64,000 nucleotides of DNA, from the NCBI GenBank assembly GCA_043754435.1, contig JAYUUS010000124.1:1-64000 (forward strand), in the 5' to 3' direction. A program made the translations under genes and the position numbers. Within the stretch, counting starts at the first letter, position 1, and every line of letters starts with the position of its first letter. Of the stretch, positions 43,509-52,740 are shown piece by piece. The DNA is from JANNYA01 sp043754435 (GTDB taxonomy: Bacteria > Pseudomonadota > Gammaproteobacteria > Xanthomonadales > SZUA-5). Under the pieces are notes generated by a model that was not told the DNA's origin, ran no database searches, and worked only from the letters and a program-made list of their open reading frames with translations.

Positions 43509-43547
43509 GTCGGACGCTTTCAGACAAATCTGACCCCGCGTTCCGAC
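43509..43547. repeat. Nested hairpin beside the vapBC promoter
   Basis: Outer arms GTCGGA-CGC and GCG-T-TCCGAC enclose an inner stem TCAGA-CAAA-TCTGA. There is no T-run. It lies between the antitoxin start and the DUF1501 gene end. Confidence 0.5.
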
Positions 43548-43627
43548 TGCACTGAGTTTGCAGCGATGTAACTAGTGCAAAGAAACCTGAACATCCAAGC
43601 ATTAGATGCAGTGAAGCGCAAGCCGCT

Positions 43628-43657
43628 GAGATTGCTTCACTTCGTTCGCAAAGACGA
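43628..43657. repeat. Dispersed repeat, family B, single arm
   Basis: GAGATTGCTTCACTTCGTTCGCAAAGACGA matches in 20-base steps one arm of the elements at 35917 and 47906 (ATTGCTTCACT...TCGCAA core). The opposite arm is missing or too worn to see. Confidence 0.7.
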
Positions 43658-43682
43658 AACGTTGATAACTCCGCTAAGTTAA

Positions 43683-45227
43683 TCAACTCGGCTGCATAAA
43701 GCCCAAATCTGACCCTGGCACCGACAAAATCGGGTCGTTCATGAAGTTTAAATTCGGAAATATCGTTAACCGATCCGCTTCTTGCAACCCGTACCATTTT
43801 GCCAAAGTGTGCGCGTATTGATCGGTTGAAAGCGTTGGAATTAAGCGCCCGCCGTCAATATCGTCGGGGTTAGTAGACGTTGGTTTCAGACTCGGCATTT
43901 TTCCATAAATGCGATTGCCGTTGACCGCGCCGCCGAAGACCAAGTGGTGTCCGCCCCAGCCGTGGTCGGTGCCATCGCCGTTATTCGATAAGGTTCGGCC
44001 AAAATCGCTGGCGGTAAAAGCGGTGACGTTATTGGCAAGCGTGGGGTCAACGATGTCTAGGACTTGATAAAAGGCTTTGACCGATTGCGATAAATCTTTT
44101 AGCAAATCCGGGTGATCGGCGTTTTGATTGTCGTGCGTATCAAAGCCGCCGGTTGCGGCAAAAAACAGCTGGCGCTTCATCGCCAAAGTGCCGCGCGCGG
44201 CGATCACGCGTGCAATCATCAGCAGCTGTTGGGCGATACGCGGCAAGGCATCGACGTTATTCGGCCCCTGCACCAAACCATTGGCAGTCCAGAACGGCGC
44301 AAATTTTGGTGCTGACGCCGGATGCGCATCAATCGCCACCGAAACCTGCGCTGCGGTTTCAATGGAACGCCGCGTCTTAATCACATAAGCGCGCTCGAAT
44401 GCGTGCCCTGGCGTGGCAGAAGCGGCAAGGTCTTGCAAGGCTTTAAAGCTTAAACAGCGTCGACTGCGATAGTCATTGGTTGGCCCGCAATTGGCATCAG
44501 GCGTATTGATGGCACCAATTTCTTCCACTCCGTAGGTGTTCATAAAATACGGTGCAACCTGCACGCCCGACTGGAACACATTGTCGCCATCCAAAGATAC
44601 ATTCATAGACAGCGTTTGATTGGGATTGTCGGCACGGAAAATGTCCGCCAATCGCCCACCCCAACCGGTGCGATCCGTGGCATCCGCGCGCGGCGTTTGC
44701 CACTGCACGGACTGATCCGAATGCGAAAAAAGCTGCGCGGGCAGCAAGATTCCGGGATTGGTTTGATACATGGTTTTGGTCACCGGACGCACCAGCGTGC
44801 CGACATTAGCGACGACCGCCGCTTTACCCGCGTCGAACATTTCCTTTAAACCAGTCATTACCGGATGCAGGCCAAATTGACCGCCGCCAATGGGCGCTAC
44901 CGAGGGATTTAGCAGCAACAAATTAGCTTGTGGGATTGCCAAATTTGACGCGTCGCCCGCGACACCATTGCCTAAGCGCAAAGCCCGATAATCCGCATAG
45001 CCCGAGGCATCGCGCGGCACCACCATATTGAAGCAATCATTACCGCCATACAGATAAATGCAAACCAATGCTTTGTAGTCGTTCGGGCCAGTACCGCGCA
45101 GCAGAGTGCCGCCGAGCAAACTAGATTGCGCCAGCGCTAGCTTTGCTGGCAGCAGGCCAAATGCCGCGCCACCGGCAGTCGCCATCAAGGCGCGTTGAAT
45201 AAAATCGCGACGTTGTAGGTAGCTCAT
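43683..45227 (-). CDS. DUF1501 domain protein, Tat-exported
   Basis: A 514-residue protein with a twin-arginine signal (QRRDFIQRALMATAGG, then GLLPAKLALAQ), so it should be exported folded. The body has DUF1501 marks: YKALVCIYLYGGNDCFNMVVP near the start, FSHSDQSVQWQTP, a GGFDTHDNQ segment and FTASDFGRTLSNNGDGTDHGWGGH near 400. The family is related to alkaline-phosphatase/sulfatase folds; its function is unknown. It begins two bases after the DUF1800 stop, with its ribosome site inside that gene, which is a conserved pairing. Confidence 0.93.
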   Translation of the reverse strand: MSYLQRRDFIQRALMATAGGAAFGLLPAKLALAQSSLLGGTLLRGTGPNDYKALVCIYLYGGNDCFNMVVPRDASGYADYRALRLGNGVAGDASNLAIPQANLLLLNPSVAPIGGGQFGLHPVMTGLKEMFDAGKAAVVANVGTLVRPVTKTMYQTNPGILLPAQLFSHSDQSVQWQTPRADATDRTGWGGRLADIFRADNPNQTLSMNVSLDGDNVFQSGVQVAPYFMNTYGVEEIGAINTPDANCGPTNDYRSRRCLSFKALQDLAASATPGHAFERAYVIKTRRSIETAAQVSVAIDAHPASAPKFAPFWTANGLVQGPNNVDALPRIAQQLLMIARVIAARGTLAMKRQLFFAATGGFDTHDNQNADHPDLLKDLSQSVKAFYQVLDIVDPTLANNVTAFTASDFGRTLSNNGDGTDHGWGGHHLVFGGAVNGNRIYGKMPSLKPTSTNPDDIDGGRLIPTLSTDQYAHTLAKWYGLQEADRLTIFPNLNFMNDPILSVPGSDLGFMQPS

Positions 45228-45229
45228 GT

Positions 45230-47059
45230 TTACTTCTCCACGACATATTCAGGGGAATTCATTACCAACCACAGCGCATCTTGCACCCGTGATCGCCGAT
45301 CGCCTTCGTTCGCAACGGGCATACTGTTGACGTGGGAAACCAAAATGTTGCGCATGCCGGTGCTCATTTTGCCGCCCATCATCAACAAATCTAGCCGGGC
45401 GATCAGATTTTGCGCGTTTGCTGAAACCGCAGTGTCGCGGGTCAAATCCAGCAGCATCGGGTTCCAATCGGTGATCGGCGGCAAGTTAGTGTTGCCCCTA
45501 AATTGCCAGAAAATGCGCCCTTCAAACTCGTTGTGAATGCGGGTGATGTAGGTGTCGGTGGTAATTTGAAATTCTGGCGAATATAAACCGAGCGTGGTGG
45601 TTTCGCCGGGCAGTTTGTAGTTGGGCAGATAAAAATTGAACACCGTTGGCGAGCTGACCGGCGCTTGCGCCATCCAGTAGTTCGGATACTCATAAATGCG
45701 ACCGATACCGCTGGTGACAAAATTATTATTGCTATCGCGTGAATTTGCATCAAACGCGCGATAAAGCTGGGTCAAACGCAGCAGCGGCTCGCGCACTTTG
45801 CCAGCATTGGCAGCAGTAGGGCGCCGGGCCTCTGGGTCCAGCAAAATGGCTTTCACCACATTGCCTAAATTGCCGCGCGGTGCGGTATTAAAAACGGTTG
45901 CAACCCGGCTGATGTAGGCGGGGGATGGGTTTGAAGTCACGAAACGCTGAATCAATAGGCGCGAAATAAACGGCCCGACATTTGGATGATTCGCGACATT
46001 ATCCAGCGCTGCATTTAAATTCGAGCGCGCCGTGCCGCCACTTGGAAGCACGCCATTCGCGGGCGCTGCACCTGGGTAGACAAGCAGTTGCTTCGCATTG
46101 TTCGGCAACGGCCCGAGCAGGGCGGAATGAAAGCGCTCGCCAAACGGGCTACCTTCGCCCCAAGGTTTCATCGGCTCGCGCCAACCCGCGTGTAGGCGGT
46201 AGTCTTGATCACCCGTTACAGATAGGCTTTTGGTATCGCAATAGTCCCAATACCACTGATAGCTAGTCGCTGATTCCGGCGGACGACAAGTGGAATAGTT
46301 CCAGCCGGTAAAGACATGGGCAAAGCCACGTATAGTTTCTTGGTTATAAGTCGGCACCGGATTACCGCCCGAAAGAATGGGCGTACCATCCAAGTTAAGC
46401 TGCACCAAGCCTACCGAAAACAGCTGCATAATTTCGCGCGCATAGTTTTCATCTGGGCGAATATTGAGCGCGGCATCCGGTTTGCGGTTCTTGTGCATCG
46501 ACAGGTAGCGCCCCATCGTGGGATGCAAAGTCACATCGCCAAGCAAAGTCCGATAATTGCCAAAGGCGTTTTCGGAAAGCTTGTCGTAATAGTGGGATAT
46601 CGCCGTAGGATTGCCTTCAATCGCGCCATTTTGATCCGAGATCACGAAAATTTGGCTCAGCGCAAAAGCCATGCGCTGACGCAATTGATCGTTATTTGCA
46701 AATAAGGAATTGCGAAACCAGCTTTCGGTGCGCTCACCCTGAAACACGTTAACAGGCCCTCCTGCCGCAATCGCGGCATTGATTAAGCCGTCTAAATAGG
46801 GCGTTTCTTCCGAGCGCGTGGCTGCAAACTGCTGATCAAACCAAGCGTTGTAGCCGATGCGGGCAAGGTTTTCGATTTCGCTCAGCTTAGCGCCAAATGT
46901 TGCCTGCTGTAGAAAACGTGACGCTTCCTGTGGCGTGTATGGCCCTTCGGCAGGCTCATCCATGCTGGCCTTGAAGATCTGATCGATGGGAATCTCGGCC
47001 CAGGCAGGTGCGCAATTAAGCGCTAGAATTGCCACAAATACCGCTCTTTTTAGGGACAT
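45230..47059 (-). CDS. DUF1800 domain protein, exported
   Basis: A 609-residue secreted protein with a Sec signal (MSLKRAVFVAILALNCAPAWA). Family signatures include ASRFLQQATFG, LRQRMAFALSQIFVIS, NYAREIMQLFSVGL and FAHVFTGWNY. DUF1800 and DUF1501 proteins are nearly always encoded together. Their joint role is unknown, with suggestions of envelope or storage functions. GAGGTGGAAGATA precedes the ATG. The C-terminal DALWLVMNSPEYVVEK is the usual end. Confidence 0.94.
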   Translation of the reverse strand: MSLKRAVFVAILALNCAPAWAEIPIDQIFKASMDEPAEGPYTPQEASRFLQQATFGAKLSEIENLARIGYNAWFDQQFAATRSEETPYLDGLINAAIAAGGPVNVFQGERTESWFRNSLFANNDQLRQRMAFALSQIFVISDQNGAIEGNPTAISHYYDKLSENAFGNYRTLLGDVTLHPTMGRYLSMHKNRKPDAALNIRPDENYAREIMQLFSVGLVQLNLDGTPILSGGNPVPTYNQETIRGFAHVFTGWNYSTCRPPESATSYQWYWDYCDTKSLSVTGDQDYRLHAGWREPMKPWGEGSPFGERFHSALLGPLPNNAKQLLVYPGAAPANGVLPSGGTARSNLNAALDNVANHPNVGPFISRLLIQRFVTSNPSPAYISRVATVFNTAPRGNLGNVVKAILLDPEARRPTAANAGKVREPLLRLTQLYRAFDANSRDSNNNFVTSGIGRIYEYPNYWMAQAPVSSPTVFNFYLPNYKLPGETTTLGLYSPEFQITTDTYITRIHNEFEGRIFWQFRGNTNLPPITDWNPMLLDLTRDTAVSANAQNLIARLDLLMMGGKMSTGMRNILVSHVNSMPVANEGDRRSRVQDALWLVMNSPEYVVEK

Positions 47060-47315
47060 TATCTTCCACCTCGGCAGTTTTAACGTGTCAAATTTTACAG
47101 AATAACGTTTGCAATAGCTCGGCTTCAGTACTTCGTAAATGCTTTAAATCTGCGGCTAGTTTCGCAAATTGGCATCTCAGTCACGTCTTTTCCACGGAGT
47201 TTACGGATACTTTAGCCAGACTAATCTGTTCGTTGCCTGCGGTTTTGCTCCACCTCAAAATTCGTCACTCCTTTAAAGTCTATCTTTACTCCAAACTCTA
47301 TTTTTAAGGATCTAA

Positions 47316-47891
47316 ATGAACTTGATGCGGCACTTATCATTCGGAATCGTGCGTATCACAGCCGCGCTTTTGCTGAGCACACTGTCAGGCGCACTGCACG
47401 CATTTTCATCCGGCTCCATCGTTTGTAGCGTACCGCTGATTCCTTTTTCGCCGATGTCCAGCACGCTTTCCAACCCTACACCCACCGGCTGGTCCTTGCT
47501 CAGCGATGCACGCTTTTACCAGCCGGGCGCGCTGGTGCAGTTGCGCATCATCAACACGGATGTTTTAAAAAAAGTCAAAGGTGTGCTGCTTTGGGCGCAA
47601 TTCGATGATTTCGCTACTCCTGCAGGAAGCTTTCTAATCGGGCCCGGCACACCCTGGAAATATGTCTCGCCTAGCCCTAGTGCGCAATGTTTGCAAGGCT
47701 CGGTAACGCACGACAATCCCACCCCAAAAACGCAAGCCGAATTGATCTTCAACTGGACCGCACCGGAATCGGGAAAGGTGTACTTGCGGGCCTTTCTGAT
47801 TGAAGACTGCACTAGCAGCTGCCGCTCAAATCAGGCGCTCACGCAAACGATTGAGTTATTTGAGGCGATCTCTATTGATGGCTTCGAGTAA
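47316..47891 (+). CDS. Secreted protein with a Reeler-like domain
   Basis: A 191-residue protein with a signal peptide (ITAALLLSTLSGALHAF). The mature part starts FSSGSIVCSVPLIPFSP and shows the pattern of the Reeler domain: YQPGALVQLRIIN, VKGVLLWAQF, GSFLIGPGTPW, a late Cys then VTHDNPTPK, and IFNWTAPESGKVYLRAFLIEDC. Cysteines at the start and near CLQGSVTHD and EDCTSSC could form disulfides. The match is by eye, so the family call is tentative. It is divergent from the DUF1800 gene, and AAGGA precedes the ATG. The very end reads IDGFE. Confidence 0.65.
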   Translation: MNLMRHLSFGIVRITAALLLSTLSGALHAFSSGSIVCSVPLIPFSPMSSTLSNPTPTGWSLLSDARFYQPGALVQLRIINTDVLKKVKGVLLWAQFDDFATPAGSFLIGPGTPWKYVSPSPSAQCLQGSVTHDNPTPKTQAELIFNWTAPESGKVYLRAFLIEDCTSSCRSNQALTQTIELFEAISIDGFE

Positions 47892-47905
47892 ACCATTAAC
47901 CTAAG

Positions 47906-47986
47906 TCGTCTTTGCGAGCGCAGCGAAGCAATCTCGTCTTTTAAGCGCGGCGCACCTAGATCGCTTCACTGCGTTCGCGATGACGA
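47906..47986. repeat. Dispersed inverted-repeat element, family B, copy 2
   Basis: Arms TCGTCTTTGCGAGCGCAGCG...AATCT and AGATCGCTTCACTGCGTTCG...TGACGA pair at about 24 of 29 positions. The same arms occur at 35917-36011, and one of them at 43628. It lies between the Reeler-like gene and the DUF808 gene. Confidence 0.85.
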
Positions 47987-48051
47987 AGCCCCAGCTTCGC
48001 GCGAATTGCTGGCAGAATCCGGGCTTAATTTGATCTTAAGTGGGGTTTTTA

Positions 48052-48990
48052 ATGGCTGGTTCTAGTTTTTTCATGCTTTTAGACGACATCGCGACCCTGC
48101 TAGACGATGTCGCGGTAATGAGCAAAGTCGCAGTTACCAAAACCGCTGGCGTATTGGGCGATGATCTTGCGCTCAATGCGCAACAGGTCAGCGGCGTCAA
48201 TCCCGACCGCGAACTGCCCGTCGTTTGGGCGGTTGCGAAAGGCTCCATGCTCAACAAAGCCATTCTGGTGCCTTCGGCGTTAGCATTAAATGTGTTCCTG
48301 CCGTGGGCGGTGACGCCGCTTTTGATGGCGGGCGGGGCGTATCTTTGTTTCGAGGGTGTCGAAAAATTAGCGCATAAATATTTGCACAGCCAGCAGGAAG
48401 ACAAAGCGCATTACCAAGCGCATTTAGCGGCGGTAGATGATGAAAATGTGGACTTGGTCGCTTTCGAGAAAGGCAAGATAAAAGGCGCGATCCGCACTGA
48501 TTTTATTTTATCGGCCGAAATCATTGTGATTGCGCTCAGCACCGTCAAAGCGGAAAGCTTTTTAAATCAAGTCATGGTGCTGTCTGCGGTCGCGGTGTTT
48601 TTGACGATTGCCGTTTATGGACTAGTCGCTGGCATCGTCAAAATGGACGATTTAGGCCTGTACTGGAATCGCTCGAAATCCAGCGTTAAGCGCAAACTTG
48701 GCGCACTTTTGCTAGCAGCAGCGCCTAAGCTCATGAAATTTCTATCCGTGGCCGGCACGATTGCGATGTTTTTAGTCGGCGGCGCGATTATTGTGCACGG
48801 CTGGCCGCTACTGCATCACGCGCTAGAAAGCATCGAACACAGCGCGAGTGGCGTGGCAAGCGTCGGCGCGTTTTTAAAATTACCTGCGGGTATGCTGTTT
48901 GAGCTGGTTGTCGGCTTAATAACAGGCGCGGTTTGTTTGGTGGGGTATATGTTAGCTATGAAGGCATTGGGGAAAAGTTCAGCGCATTGA
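48052..48990 (+). CDS. DUF808 family membrane protein (YedI-like)
   Basis: A 312-residue inner-membrane protein. The start GSSFFMLLDDIATLLDDVA and KVAVTKTAGVLGDDLALNA are the family signature, followed by about six or seven hydrophobic segments, two of them in the last third (IAMFLVGGAIIVHGWPLL and LFELVVGLITGAVCLVGYML). Its function is unknown. The ATG at 48052 is preferred over the GTG at 48040 because family members begin MAGSSFFML. It stands as a single gene. Confidence 0.92.
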   Translation: MAGSSFFMLLDDIATLLDDVAVMSKVAVTKTAGVLGDDLALNAQQVSGVNPDRELPVVWAVAKGSMLNKAILVPSALALNVFLPWAVTPLLMAGGAYLCFEGVEKLAHKYLHSQQEDKAHYQAHLAAVDDENVDLVAFEKGKIKGAIRTDFILSAEIIVIALSTVKAESFLNQVMVLSAVAVFLTIAVYGLVAGIVKMDDLGLYWNRSKSSVKRKLGALLLAAAPKLMKFLSVAGTIAMFLVGGAIIVHGWPLLHHALESIEHSASGVASVGAFLKLPAGMLFELVVGLITGAVCLVGYMLAMKALGKSSAH

Positions 48991-49043
48991 AACGGCTGTT
49001 TGTGCGGCTGGCGTGGACGGATATCCAGCCGCGCTCTTGACCT

Positions 49044-49766
49044 TCACCCACACTTCGAATAGCCACAGTTCAAGCAAGTAGAGCAGCCATCCATAAGCAC
49101 CACGGCTTTCGTTGAGCATTTCGGACAGATCGTCGCACTGGCTGGAAAACTGCCCGAGTCGGTGCTTTCCGCATCCCCCAACGATGCACTTTGCGCCAAC
49201 TTTGCATCACGCGCGATGACTTCAGCGCGCTTTTTCGCGATCAGCTCGCGCATTTCTGGGCTCAGATCGGTTTTAATCATGCCAATGCGCTTCATATGGT
49301 CTTCAATCACTACGCCAAGTTCAGCCACAACCGAGGGCATGTAAACGCCGCCTGCTTTGTAATAGCCGCCACGCGGGTCAAACACTGCTTTAAGTTCTTC
49401 CACCAAAAATGTCACGTCGCCACCTTTACGGAACACCGCGCTCATAATGCGCGTCAGTGCCACCGCCCATTGAAAGTGCTCCATATTTTTGCTGTTGATG
49501 AACACTTCAAAAGGCCGATGCTGTTCATGCGGCGTGCCTTCGTTGAGGATAATGTCGTTGATCGTGACGTATAGAGCATGCTCAAATAGCGGGCTTTTGA
49601 TTTTATAGGTCGAACCTTCCAAACACTCTGGCCGCTCCAAACGCTCGTGCATTTGGATCACTTCCGCCATCGGCAGCTCCAGCGGCAGCCCTTTGCTAAA
49701 AGCTGGTTTTTCGTCTGGGCGTACCACTGAATAAGCTTTGATTTTCTTTGAGATTTTAACGGCCAT
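49044..49766 (-). CDS. nrdJ: Class II ribonucleotide reductase C-terminal subunit NrdJb
   Basis: A 240-residue protein that carries the C-terminal part of vitamin B12-dependent ribonucleotide reductase. Its FEVFINSKNMEHFQW and ALTRIMSAVFRKGGDV blocks match that region. The tail ICPKCSTKA...CSTCLNCGYSKCG holds the Cys pairs that re-reduce the active site and bind zinc. The large NrdJa part is encoded separately upstream, as in Pseudomonas, but here a signal-peptide protein and a repeat come between them. AAGGAAATTAAG precedes the ATG. Confidence 0.92.
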   Translation of the reverse strand: MAVKISKKIKAYSVVRPDEKPAFSKGLPLELPMAEVIQMHERLERPECLEGSTYKIKSPLFEHALYVTINDIILNEGTPHEQHRPFEVFINSKNMEHFQWAVALTRIMSAVFRKGGDVTFLVEELKAVFDPRGGYYKAGGVYMPSVVAELGVVIEDHMKRIGMIKTDLSPEMRELIAKKRAEVIARDAKLAQSASLGDAESTDSGSFPASATICPKCSTKAVVLMDGCSTCLNCGYSKCG

Positions 49767-49819
49767 CTTAATTTCCTTGTTTTTCGATACGTTTTTTGAC
49801 GCTCATCTGTTTTTGGCGC

Positions 49820-50392
49820 TCAACGCATGCTAATTGCGCGCAGTTCGTTGCCATATTGATAAAGCGCTGGCAACTTTAGGCTATCGCTCAATTTTGAAAG
49901 CGCAACCAAGTGGCTAAGTTGAATAGGCTCGCCCGACGCTAACAACACTAAATGGTCTAATTTGTATAGCTTGCCCAACTCAACTAAGACAGGCAGCAAG
50001 TCTTCGCGGCTATAAATTTTGCCGCCAAATATAAATTTGTCCAAACCCGAAGCCCCCAACTCAGCGCGCACTTTGGTGCCAGCGGCGGGTGTTTGCTTAC
50101 CGCCGAGTGCTGCCATTGCCGCTGACTCTGCTTGTCGGCGCGCCGATTCAACCGCCGCACGTTGCGCCTCACCGTCACCGGTGGGCGTGTGCAATGCACT
50201 TGGCAATACCCCACCCGAGGCCTGCACCTGCGCATCCAGTTGCGCGTTCGACTTAGGCGCATATTTTTCATTCAACGCACGCACTTCAGCTTCGTGATCG
50301 GCACGCGAACGCGGACTGATGATCGTTTCCGCACTTGCTACAGTCTGCAAAAAAGCAAGTAACGCAAAGGTCGAAAAAACTTTATGTGACAC
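49820..50392 (-). CDS. Hypothetical exported protein between nrdJa and nrdJb
   Basis: A 190-residue protein that I do not recognise. I choose the GTG at 50392, since AAGGAG lies six bases upstream and it opens a clean signal peptide (FSTFALLAFLQTVASAE). The middle is rich in Gln/Ala and likely helical. The last 70 residues (YSREDLLPVLVELG, LVLLASGEPIQLSHLVALSK) recall in outline the periplasmic fold of ExbD/TolR, but this is a weak resemblance. It lies in the same orientation between the two halves of the ribonucleotide reductase, 53 bp before nrdJb, so all three may be co-transcribed. Confidence 0.7.
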   Translation of the reverse strand: MSHKVFSTFALLAFLQTVASAETIISPRSRADHEAEVRALNEKYAPKSNAQLDAQVQASGGVLPSALHTPTGDGEAQRAAVESARRQAESAAMAALGGKQTPAAGTKVRAELGASGLDKFIFGGKIYSREDLLPVLVELGKLYKLDHLVLLASGEPIQLSHLVALSKLSDSLKLPALYQYGNELRAISMR

Positions 50393-50430
50393 AAGTAGCT
50401 CCTTGATTTTACTGTGCAATTTGCGCTTTT

Positions 50431-50528
50431 GTCATCCCGGCGCACGCCGGGATCCAGAAAAGACTCTGCAAAGATAAGAAATTTAATGTTGTTTTCGAAA
50501 AACTGGATTCCGGCATTCGCCGGAATGA
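50431..50528. repeat. Dispersed inverted-repeat element, family C
   Basis: Arms GTCATCCCGGCGCACGCCGG...GATCCAG and CTGGATTCCGGCATTCGCCG...GAATGAC pair almost fully around an A+T-rich centre of about 45 bases. This is a widespread proteobacterial repeat type. It lies just downstream of nrdJa. Confidence 0.9.
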
Positions 50529-50568
50529 CGATAGTGGGCGCTGATATTGTTGTCCTCTCAGAATGGAA

Positions 50569-52740
50569 TTAAAACTTACCGTAATAGCCCTCTTTAAGTG
50601 CATCAAACAAATTGGCAGCAGTGTGCATTTCACCGTCATATTCGATTTGCTCATTGCCCTTTACCTCGACAACTGAGCCGTCTTCTAACTCGAATCTATA
50701 GAGGGTATTTTCCAGATCTTGCTCTTTCACCAGCACGCCCTGAAACGCGGCCGGGTTGAATCTAAAAGTCGTACAGCCTTTTAACCCCTGCTTATGCGCA
50801 TACAAATAGATGTCTTTAAAGTCTTCATAGGCGTAATCAGTCGGCACATTCGCGGTTTTGCTGATTGAGCTATCGACCCATTTTTGTGAGGCGGCTTGGA
50901 TATCCACGTGTGCTTTCGGGCTAATGTCATCGGCTGCGACAAAATAATCCGGCAAACGTTCCTCAGCTTTATCGCTAAGCGGCATCGCTTTCGCGTTGAT
51001 GAGTTCGCGATATGCCAGAAGCTCAAACGAATACACCTCGACTTTTTCTTTGCTCTTTTTACCTTCGCGAATAATGTTGCGCGAATAGTGGTGCGCAAAA
51101 CTAGGCTCGATGCCGTTGCTGGCGTTATTACCGATTGATAAACTAATCGTGCCGGTCGGCGCTATCGAGCTATGGTGGGTAAAGCGCGCACCAACAGCGG
51201 CCAGCTTATTGACTAAATCAGGCGCCACTTCCGCAATGCGCTGCATATAGCGGCTATAGCGCGCGTGCAAAACTTTGCCTTTGATTAAATCGCCCAGCTT
51301 AATGCCATCGCGCAACATTTCAGGCCGCTTGCGCAGCATTTCACCGGTTACGGCAAAATCTTCTTCCATAATCGGCGCTGGGCCCTTTTCTTGCGCCAAA
51401 CTTGCCGCGACTTCCCAACCCGCAATCGCCATTTCGCGGCTCACTTTGTCCGTGAAATCCAACGATTCTGGCGAACCATAGCGCATTTTGAGCATGGTCA
51501 GGGTCGAACCTAAGCCCAAAAAGCCCATGCCATGCCGACGCTTACGCGTAATTTCATCGCGCTGCTGCGGCAATGGCAGGCCGTTCACTTCCACCACGTT
51601 GTCTAACATCCGGGTAAAAATGCGGACGACTTCGCGATATTGCTCCCAGTCAAACACAGCGTTGGCAGTGAACGCATTGCGGACAAATTTGGTCAAGTTG
51701 ACCGAGCCTAGCAAACACGAACCATACGGCGGCAAGGGCTGCTCACCGCACGGGTTGGTAGCGCGGATCGCTTCGCACCACCAGTTGTTGTTCATTTCGT
51801 TTACTCGGTCAATCAGGATAAAACCCGGCTCGGCAAAATCATAGGTCGAGGTCATAATCATGTCCCACAAACCGCGCGCCTTCACCTTACCGTATATACG
51901 ACACGCCACCAGACCATCATCACGGCTGATATAACCGCTCGCCTGCGGCCATTCGCGCCAAAGCACTTGTGTGCGGTCATCCAGATTTAAATCAGCGCTT
52001 TCTTTTTGGTTAATCGGAAACACCAGCGGCCAATCGGTGTCTAGCTCAACGGCTTTGATGAAGTCATCCGTGATTAATAGGCTCAAATTGAATTGACGCA
52101 AACGGCCATCTTCGCGCTTGGCTTTTACGAACTCTTTGACATCTGGGTGGCTGACATCAAAAGTGCCCATTTGCGCACCGCGCCGCCCACCGGCGGAGCT
52201 AACGGTAAAGCACATCTTGTCGTAAATATCCATAAAGCTTAAGGGCCCGGAGGTGTGCGCGCCCGCACCGGAAACATAAGCACCGCGCGGGCGCAGCGTG
52301 GAGAATTCATAGCCGATACCACAGCCCGCTTTCAGCGTTAAGCCAGCCTCGTGCACTTTTTCCAAAATATCGTCCATGGAATCGGCAATGGTGCCGCTCA
52401 CGGTGCAGTTGATCGTGCTAGTCGCCGGTTTGTGCGCCAGCGCGCCAGCGTTTGAAGTCACTCGTCCGGCTGGAATCGCGCCATGGCGCAGCGCCCAAAA
52501 AAAGCGCTCTTGCCAATGCTTTTGCAGCTCGGGCGTAACTTCTACTTCTGACAGTGCTTTGGCCACGCGCCGAAAGGTATCGTCGATGGAATGATCGACC
52601 GCGTCGCCATTTTTCGCTTTGAGACGATATTTTTTGTCCCAAATATCATAGGACGCTGGCTGCATCGGGATTTCATGCGCGGCGTGGGTGGCGTGACGAA
52701 ATTCGGTATCAGATACTAATTCTAGGCGTGCTGTATTCAT
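50569..52740 (-). CDS. nrdJ: Adenosylcobalamin-dependent ribonucleotide reductase, large part NrdJa
   Basis: Makes deoxyribonucleotides from ribonucleotides with a 5'-deoxyadenosyl radical, independent of oxygen. The 723 residues include the family marks KAGCGIGYEFSTLRP, GGRRGAQMGTFDVSHPD, the catalytic NPCGEQPLPPYGSCLLG loop, and the nucleotide-binding TGTISLSIGNNASNGIEP. The C-terminal redox tail is missing and is supplied by NrdJb. GGAGGAA precedes the ATG. I see no cobalamin riboswitch and no NrdR box in the 600 bp upstream. The class I genes nrdA/nrdB are not in the window. Confidence 0.95.
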   Translation of the reverse strand: MNTARLELVSDTEFRHATHAAHEIPMQPASYDIWDKKYRLKAKNGDAVDHSIDDTFRRVAKALSEVEVTPELQKHWQERFFWALRHGAIPAGRVTSNAGALAHKPATSTINCTVSGTIADSMDDILEKVHEAGLTLKAGCGIGYEFSTLRPRGAYVSGAGAHTSGPLSFMDIYDKMCFTVSSAGGRRGAQMGTFDVSHPDVKEFVKAKREDGRLRQFNLSLLITDDFIKAVELDTDWPLVFPINQKESADLNLDDRTQVLWREWPQASGYISRDDGLVACRIYGKVKARGLWDMIMTSTYDFAEPGFILIDRVNEMNNNWWCEAIRATNPCGEQPLPPYGSCLLGSVNLTKFVRNAFTANAVFDWEQYREVVRIFTRMLDNVVEVNGLPLPQQRDEITRKRRHGMGFLGLGSTLTMLKMRYGSPESLDFTDKVSREMAIAGWEVAASLAQEKGPAPIMEEDFAVTGEMLRKRPEMLRDGIKLGDLIKGKVLHARYSRYMQRIAEVAPDLVNKLAAVGARFTHHSSIAPTGTISLSIGNNASNGIEPSFAHHYSRNIIREGKKSKEKVEVYSFELLAYRELINAKAMPLSDKAEERLPDYFVAADDISPKAHVDIQAASQKWVDSSISKTANVPTDYAYEDFKDIYLYAHKQGLKGCTTFRFNPAAFQGVLVKEQDLENTLYRFELEDGSVVEVKGNEQIEYDGEMHTAANLFDALKEGYYGKF

